Below are positions 6,342-6,634 of a stretch of 6,634 nucleotides of DNA, piece after piece (position 1 is the first letter of the stretch; the number at the start of each line of letters is the position of its first letter). Under the pieces are notes generated by a model. That model saw nothing but the letters and a program-made list of their open reading frames with translations, searched no databases and was not told where the DNA came from. The stretch lies in assembly GCA_002714815.1 (NCBI GenBank), contig PAYI01000031.1, positions 18,470 to 25,103 on the forward strand. The letters are read 5' to 3'. A program made the position numbers and the translations under genes. The stretch is from Flavobacteriaceae bacterium (GTDB lineage: Bacteria > Bacteroidota > Bacteroidia > Flavobacteriales > Flavobacteriaceae).

Positions 6342-6634
6342 ATGAAGATATTGTTAATCAGTACAACCGAAGAGTCAAAACTTTTCATGTTGAATTCAAT
6401 AACAAACTCCCTTAAAAATCTTTATCCGAAAAAGATCTTAGTTGTTGATTTAATCTTTATTAATAAAAATCATATTGATGATAATATCCTTTTTATTAAT
6501 AAAGAATTCAATAACGTTTTTTACAGTTCTGCAAATGAACTAAAATCTATTAAAAATAATTGCTATGACTATTTAATTGCTCTTGAAAATACTCTTCGGG
6601 GATTCTACTTAAGCTATATCTTTAATGCTAAAAC
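6342..6634 (+). CDS. Divergent glycosyltransferase family 9-like protein (5' part only)
   Basis: An open frame from ATG 6342 runs to the window edge (97 codons plus 2 bases). It begins MKILLIS and reaches NSLKNLYP at residues 22-29, matching in spacing the start of GT9/heptosyltransferase-type enzymes (MKIL-IR...ALK--YP), which add sugars to lipopolysaccharide or other surface glycans. Residues 76-88 (YDYLIALENTLRG) match the later YD-hIDLH---Rs pattern of that family. In this alignment from memory the conserved acidic residue near position 13 (the D of the IGD motif) is Lys, so the enzyme may be divergent or inactive. It starts 18 bp after the STAND stop with no visible terminator, so co-transcription is likely. 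No Shine-Dalgarno sequence is seen. It could be part of the module or simply the flanking surface-glycan locus. The UDP/ADP-sugar binding half lies outside the window. Confidence 0.6.
   Translation, partial: MKILLISTTEESKLFMLNSITNSLKNLYPKKILVVDLIFINKNHIDDNILFINKEFNNVFYSSANELKSIKNNCYDYLIALENTLRGFYLSYIFNAK

Overview
The window is low-GC DNA (clearly well under 40% G+C by eye). Its likely source is a member of the Bacteroidota. The reasons are a TAnnTTTG-type -7 promoter element, A-rich leaders without clear Shine-Dalgarno sites, a DUF4407 membrane protein, and an nSTAND1 NTPase of the kind with a transmembrane segment, an alanine-rich coiled coil and a WD40 region. This assignment is inference; no rRNA or marker gene is present.

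Layout: two divergent transcription units leave a 76-bp spacer (3149-3224). Leftward, three tightly packed genes are probably one operon. The first (3148-2087) encodes a cytoplasmic protein with a degenerate phospholipase-D-like domain and two Ig-like modules. The second (2087-978) is a DUF4407 four-helix membrane protein whose start overlaps the previous stop (TAATG). The third (972 to beyond position 1) is a lipoprotein of unknown family. Rightward, one large gene (3225-6323) encodes a 1032-residue nSTAND1 NTPase with an intact Walker A motif, a likely Walker B motif, one transmembrane helix, a long coiled coil and a divergent seven-unit WD40-like propeller. A gene whose first 97 residues resemble family 9 (heptosyltransferase-type) glycosyltransferases starts 18 bp after it and runs off the right edge.

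How they may work together (inference): all four complete or near-complete genes around the divergent promoter point to the cell envelope or to ATP-driven signalling. The STAND NTPase has no room for an N-terminal effector domain, and by the positive-inside rule its coiled coil and propeller would lie in the periplasm. DUF4407 would also present a roughly 140-residue coiled-coil domain to the periplasm, and the lipoprotein would be anchored there. The PLD-like/Ig protein has no signal peptide and would be on the cytoplasmic side. A trans-envelope sensing module, either stress or defence, is a reasonable hypothesis, but nothing in the sequence proves that the two divergent units act together.

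No RNA gene, insertion sequence, CRISPR array, attachment site or convincing terminator was seen. No stretch above 300 bp lacks a gene.
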